A stretch of 8,638 nucleotides of DNA from Bacillota bacterium (GTDB lineage Bacteria; Bacillota; DTU030; DUMP01). Positions 6,280 to 8,638 of the stretch are shown in pieces. Every line of letters starts with the position of its first letter. Within the stretch, counting starts at the first letter, position 1. The notes under the pieces were generated by a model. It did not search any database. It worked only from the letters and a program-made list of their open reading frames with translations, and was not told the origin of the DNA. The stretch spans positions 1-8,638 of the forward strand of contig JAAYHG010000145.1 of assembly GCA_012735455.1 (NCBI GenBank). Reading direction: 5' to 3'. The position numbers were made by a program, and so were the translations under genes.

Positions 6280-7563
6280 TTAGCGGCGAAAGAAGAAGGT
6301 AGTTATGCTGGCTGCACGCAAGGTAGTGAAGGTGGCGTGGACCAGGCCGAGTATGAGAAGCAAAAGAAGAGGGTAGATACCCAGGTGGAGCAGACGCCAG
6401 CGCCAAAAAGAGGTGGCCGCTGTGAGAGTACCAGGTGAAAACACTGGGACTGTAATGGTGGCAAAGGGTGCGCTGGCTTTCATAAGGTGAGGCATGAGAA
6501 AATAGGCAGCCAGCGCGGAGAAAACGGCGTGCAGCGCGCGTGCGGCAACATAGGGTGTCATCCTGATATCTGTTTCGTTGATCATGGCTGCCACCTGAAA
6601 GTGCACAGACAGACCGCTCCACGCGATGATGGCCGAGGCCACAACTGTTCGCTGCAGTAGTGGCAGTACAGTGCCACTGGCGTCGGCCGCCCGGGCCACC
6701 AAGTCGCTGCCAATGGTGATTTCAAAGAAACCGCTTACCAAGGATGAGGCCAGGCCCTCGCTCAGGCCAAAAAGGGTCAGCAACCGGCCAAAGGCTTTGG
6801 CCATGAATGCGGTAAAGCCTACTGTGGTGGCCATTTGAATGAGAACAGAAAAGAGAATGATAAAGCCGCCAACCACTAAGAGGGTATTTACAGACTGTTT
6901 GATGGCGTCTCCTAATAGACGGCCAAAGGGCCGGGCGTCCTCTACCCGGGCACGGTAAAGGGCCTTTAGGGCTCTGACAAAGACGTTACCTTGAATGCTG
7001 TCCTGGGGAATCCGTTCGCGATCGTTGGCCGCGTAGAATCGTAGCACTAAGCCAACCAAGAGTGCCCCAATATAGTGGGCAATGGTAAGGACCACTCCTA
7101 GCTGAACAATCCCAAACATACCCACAGCTACTGCACCAATCATAAAGAGAGGATCGGCGGTGTTGGTAAAGGACATCAACCGTTCCGCCTCGACCCGGGT
7201 GCAGAGCTTTTGTTTCCTAAGGCGGGCGGTGAGGACAGCACCAATGGGATAACCAGAAGCCAGGCCCATGGCCATGACAAAGGAACCGACACCAGGGATG
7301 TTAAAGAGTGGTCGCATAAATGGTTCTAGGAGAACGCCCATAAAGTGTACCACACCGAGACCCATAAGGATCTCGGACCCAATAAAAAAAGGAAGCAGAG
7401 CCGGAAAAACGATCTCAAACCAGACCTTAAGGCCATGAACTGCTGCTTGGAAGGCCACTTCTGGAAAACGAACCATGCAAATGGTAAGGCAAACCGCTAC
7501 TAAAGCCATGGTATAGGCCCAGAGGTAACCCTTGAGACGATTCTTGCTGGGAAGACGAATCAT
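6280..7563 (-). CDS. ylbJ: Sporulation integral membrane protein YlbJ/SpoVV (dipicolinic acid transport)
   Basis: Polytopic membrane protein of 427 aa with roughly eight to ten hydrophobic segments. Clear ones lie near 13-30, 45-68, 85-105, 133-180, 220-245, 305-330, 345-362 and 392-412. Recognisable family blocks are LASGYPIGAVLTARLRKQ, SFTNTADPLFMIGAVAVGMF, SGFFEITIGSDLV and IAWSGLSVHFQVAAM, with the nucleoside-recognition (Gate) type repeats of this transporter-like family. In B. subtilis the homologue was renamed SpoVV and moves dipicolinic acid from the mother cell across the outer forespore membrane. That function is known for the homologue and inferred here. The ATG at 7563 has GGGGG 9 bases upstream on the minus strand, and a sigma-E-like promoter lies about 35 to 70 bases further out. 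Its presence marks the organism as a spore former. The gene is convergent with the coiled-coil gene (4-base gap) and divergent from the phospholipase. Confidence 0.9.
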   Translation of the reverse strand: MIRLPSKNRLKGYLWAYTMALVAVCLTICMVRFPEVAFQAAVHGLKVWFEIVFPALLPFFIGSEILMGLGVVHFMGVLLEPFMRPLFNIPGVGSFVMAMGLASGYPIGAVLTARLRKQKLCTRVEAERLMSFTNTADPLFMIGAVAVGMFGIVQLGVVLTIAHYIGALLVGLVLRFYAANDRERIPQDSIQGNVFVRALKALYRARVEDARPFGRLLGDAIKQSVNTLLVVGGFIILFSVLIQMATTVGFTAFMAKAFGRLLTLFGLSEGLASSLVSGFFEITIGSDLVARAADASGTVLPLLQRTVVASAIIAWSGLSVHFQVAAMINETDIRMTPYVAARALHAVFSALAAYFLMPHLMKASAPFATITVPVFSPGTLTAATSFWRWRLLHLGIYPLLLLLILGLVHATFTTLRAASITTFFFRR

Positions 7564-7604
7564 TCTAGCGCCCCCTTATTGCCGGGCTCTACTATTCCCT
7601 ACAG

Positions 7605-7634
7605 ATTATATTGAAGAGAGCTCGTCAATATGCC
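7605..7634 (-). promoter_or_regulatory. Sigma-E-like (mother-cell) promoter of ylbJ/spoVV
   Basis: On the minus strand, GGCATATT (complement of 7627-7634) is followed after 14 bases by AATATAAT (complement of 7605-7612). The sigma-E pattern is roughly kmATATT-N14/15-CATACAnT, so the -35 fits well and the -10 matches 6 of 8 positions with correct spacing. Read as sigma-A, TTGACG to TATAAT would have a 12-base spacer, too short. The transcript would start near 7598. B. subtilis ylbJ is a known sigma-E-type sporulation gene, which agrees. Confidence 0.6.
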
Positions 7635-7652
7635 TTCTGCGCTGTTGCGGTT

Positions 7653-7658
7653 AGGAGG
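7653..7658 (+). promoter_or_regulatory. Consensus ribosome binding site AGGAGG that fixes the phospholipase start
   Basis: TTAGGAGGTGG (7651-7661) contains a full AGGAGG. It lies 8 bases before GTG 7667. The in-frame GTG at 7658 overlaps the site and cannot be served by it. Confidence 0.8.
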
Positions 7659-7666
7659 TGGTTCAA

Positions 7667-8467
7667 GTGGCAAGAGCCCGTTTGGCCGTGGCACTGGGCG
7701 CAGGTGCGGCTCGTGGGCTGGCACACATTGGTGTCTTACAGGTCTTTGAAGAGACTGGAATCGAGGCCGACTATGTGGCGGGCACCAGTATCGGTGCGTT
7801 GGTAGGTGCACTCTATGCTGCAGGGGTAGACTTAAGAGAGCTAGAAAAAGTAGCCTCTAACCTTAGGCTTAAGCACCTGGCGGACTTTGTCCTGCCGGGG
7901 CGCGGGGGCCTCATTGGTGGTGATAAGCTACGTGGTCTGCTTAATCTTTTCCTGCGGGGAAAAACCTTCGACGATCTCAGAATCCCGCTGGCAGTAGTAG
8001 CCACTGACCTAAAAACAGGGCAAGAGGTGGTTTTCCGGGAAGGGAAGTTAGTGGAAGCGATACTTGCCAGCTGTGCTATACCGGGAGTTTTTGTTCCCGT
8101 AACTTATCGGGACAGGCTTCTGGCTGATGGTGGGCTGGTGGACCGGGTACCGGTGCGTGTGGCCCGGAGTATGGGACCTGCTGTGGTAGTGGCAGTGGAT
8201 GTAGGCGCAAATCTTAGTAAGAGCCGCTTACGTACACTGCCAGAGATAACCATGCAGGCCATAGATATCATGCAAGAAGAGATAATGCGCCTTAAGGCCA
8301 GGGAGGCCGATGTCTTTATTCGCCCTGATGTGGGGCACTTTAATCCCTTTCGCCTAGATCGGGGGCAAGAGCTGGTCCGACGGGGACGGGAGGCGGCTTT
8401 GGTAGCTCTCCCCCAGATTCTTGCGAGCCTAAAAAGAAGAAAACCTGTAAAAATGACAAGAAATTAG
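7667..8467 (+). CDS. Patatin-like phospholipase family protein (YlbK/RssA type)
   Basis: Serine acyl-hydrolase of the bacterial patatin family, presumed to act on phospholipids or other acyl esters; the physiological substrate is unknown. 266 aa from GTG 7667. The Ser-Asp dyad is visible: the oxyanion-hole glycine loop GAGAARG (11-17), nucleophile Ser41 in GTSIG (39-43), and Asp154 in DGG (154-156), followed by LVDRVPV. ASCAIPGVFVPV (134-145) is also typical of the family. The first loop residue pattern is GAG rather than the commoner GGG. There is no signal peptide, so the enzyme is probably cytoplasmic or loosely membrane-bound. The tail is basic (LKRRKPVKMTRN). It is transcribed divergently from ylbJ, as expected near ylbJ-ylbK in this neighbourhood. 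I could not find a good sigma-A promoter in the 103-base gap. A hairpin terminator follows. Confidence 0.9.
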   Translation: MARARLAVALGAGAARGLAHIGVLQVFEETGIEADYVAGTSIGALVGALYAAGVDLRELEKVASNLRLKHLADFVLPGRGGLIGGDKLRGLLNLFLRGKTFDDLRIPLAVVATDLKTGQEVVFREGKLVEAILASCAIPGVFVPVTYRDRLLADGGLVDRVPVRVARSMGPAVVVAVDVGANLSKSRLRTLPEITMQAIDIMQEEIMRLKAREADVFIRPDVGHFNPFRLDRGQELVRRGREAALVALPQILASLKRRKPVKMTRN

Positions 8468-8472
8468 AGCTT

Positions 8473-8501
8473 GAGCGGGGTCTTTACGTAAGACCGCGCT
8501 C
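8473..8501 (+). terminator. Hairpin terminator after the patatin-like gene
   Basis: GAGCGGGGTCTT (8473-8484) pairs with AAGACCGCGCTC (8490-8501), 11 of 12 positions with one G-G mismatch, around the 5-base loop TACGT. It begins 5 bases past the stop. The downstream TTAAATTGTT is moderately AT-rich rather than a T-run. The position supports a terminator. Confidence 0.7.
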
Positions 8502-8523
8502 TTAAATTGTTCGAAACCGTAAT

Positions 8524-8550
8524 AGCAGGAAATTAACAGGCGGTGTCGAA
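8524..8550 (+). other. Bipartite AGCAGGA / GTCGAA intergenic motif
   Basis: AGCAGGA (8524-8530) and GTCGAA (8545-8550) are separated by 14 bases, just downstream of the terminator and upstream of a strong purine-rich site. I have an impression that similar AGCAGGA...GTCGAA pairs recur between genes in Clostridia such as Peptococcaceae, but cannot verify it here. Function unknown. Confidence 0.3.
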
Positions 8551-8562
8551 GAGGAAGAGGAG

Positions 8563-8638
8563 TTGAAAAACATATTTTCTAACCGCGGGCCTAGACTATT
8601 AAGTGACAAGGTCTGCGGTTTAAGATGCCCTCTTGAGC
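8563..8638 (+). CDS. Possible 5' end of an unidentified gene, cut by the window edge
   Basis: A TTG at 8563 follows GAGGAAGAGGAG (8551-8562), an unusually strong purine-rich Shine-Dalgarno region. The frame stays open for 25 codons to the end of the window, and the product would begin MKNIFSNRGPRLLSDKVCG. I do not recognise it. The stretch also contains a 12-bp RNA stem (8581-8620), so it may be a non-coding leader instead. The evidence is only the site and the short open frame. Confidence 0.25.
   Translation, partial: MKNIFSNRGPRLLSDKVCGLRCPLE
8581..8620 (+). other. 12-bp stem-loop with G.U pairs near the right edge
   Basis: AACCGCGGGCCT (8581-8592) pairs with AGGTCTGCGGTT (8609-8620) over 12 continuous positions, including two G.U pairs, with a 16-base loop. 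The G.U pairs suggest folding as RNA of the + strand rather than a DNA palindrome. The following TAAGATGCC is not a T-tract, so it is not an obvious terminator. It could be a leader structure of the next gene. Confidence 0.4.

Noticed and set aside
6086..6622. Second minus-strand frame overlapping the ends of the coiled-coil gene and ylbJ
   Set aside because: It overlaps two supported genes in another frame and encodes a Ser/His/Tyr-rich product without family features.
7579..7605. TTGCCG...TACAGA as a sigma-A promoter for the patatin-like gene
   Set aside because: The spacer is only 15 bases and both hexamers are weak, so I would not call it a promoter.
7611..7805. Plus-strand frame from 7611 overlapping the patatin-like gene
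   Set aside because: It is a different frame of a gene with a clear catalytic dyad, and has no ribosome site or recognisable content.
1..8638. Mobile element, CRISPR array or prophage content
   Set aside because: No transposase, integrase, repeat array or terminal repeats are visible. The genes are coherent chromosomal functions with uniform codon style.

Overview
The window looks like chromosomal DNA of a spore-forming Clostridia-type Firmicute, perhaps a syntrophic or thermophilic Peptococcaceae/Moorella-like anaerobe. Three things support this: strong AGGAGG-type ribosome binding sites with frequent GTG/TTG starts, the rsmD-coaD-(coiled-coil gene)-ylbJ/spoVV-ylbK neighbourhood, and an anaerobe-type acyl-CoA oxidation operon. 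The lineage below class level is inference.

Region A (1-4613) is a catabolic operon: acyl-CoA dehydrogenase, etfB, etfA, and the two subunits of an AtoDA/CtfAB-type CoA transferase. The spacing is tight and all genes run on the + strand. In front of it lies a near-consensus sigma-54 (RpoN/SigL) -24/-12 promoter at 89-106 with exact GG-N10-GC spacing. Its position rules out an upstream ATG at 94 and supports the dehydrogenase start at 184. The likely scheme is that the transferase moves CoA onto or off a short carboxylic acid, the dehydrogenase makes the 2-enoyl-CoA, and EtfAB takes the electrons. Hydratase, hydroxyacyl-CoA dehydrogenase and thiolase are absent here. The transferase keeps its catalytic Glu but departs from both family signatures, so its substrate is uncertain. 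The operon ends in a hairpin at 4589-4613.

Region B (4614-6275) is a housekeeping cluster on the + strand, read from an extended -10 sigma-A promoter: rsmD (16S rRNA guanine-N2 methyltransferase), coaD (phosphopantetheine adenylyltransferase, the penultimate CoA step) and a conserved coiled-coil protein of unknown function. The coiled-coil gene overlaps the end of coaD by 32 bases.

Region C (6280-7563, - strand) is ylbJ/spoVV, the sporulation membrane protein linked to dipicolinic acid transport. A sigma-E-like promoter precedes it. Its stop codon is only 4 bases from that of the convergent coiled-coil gene.

Region D (7564-8638) starts with a divergent 103-base intergenic region, followed by a patatin-like phospholipase (YlbK/RssA family) and a hairpin terminator. 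The last 130 bases carry a bipartite AGCAGGA...GTCGAA motif, a strong purine ribosome binding site with a TTG start, and a 12-bp G.U-containing stem. This is either the start of an unidentified gene cut by the window edge or a structured leader.

No tRNA, rRNA, CRISPR array, insertion sequence or integrase is visible, and no stretch longer than 300 bases lacks a gene. The most noteworthy signals are the sigma-54 control of the acyl-CoA operon, the divergent CoA transferase signatures, the sporulation promoter of spoVV and the unexplained right-end element.
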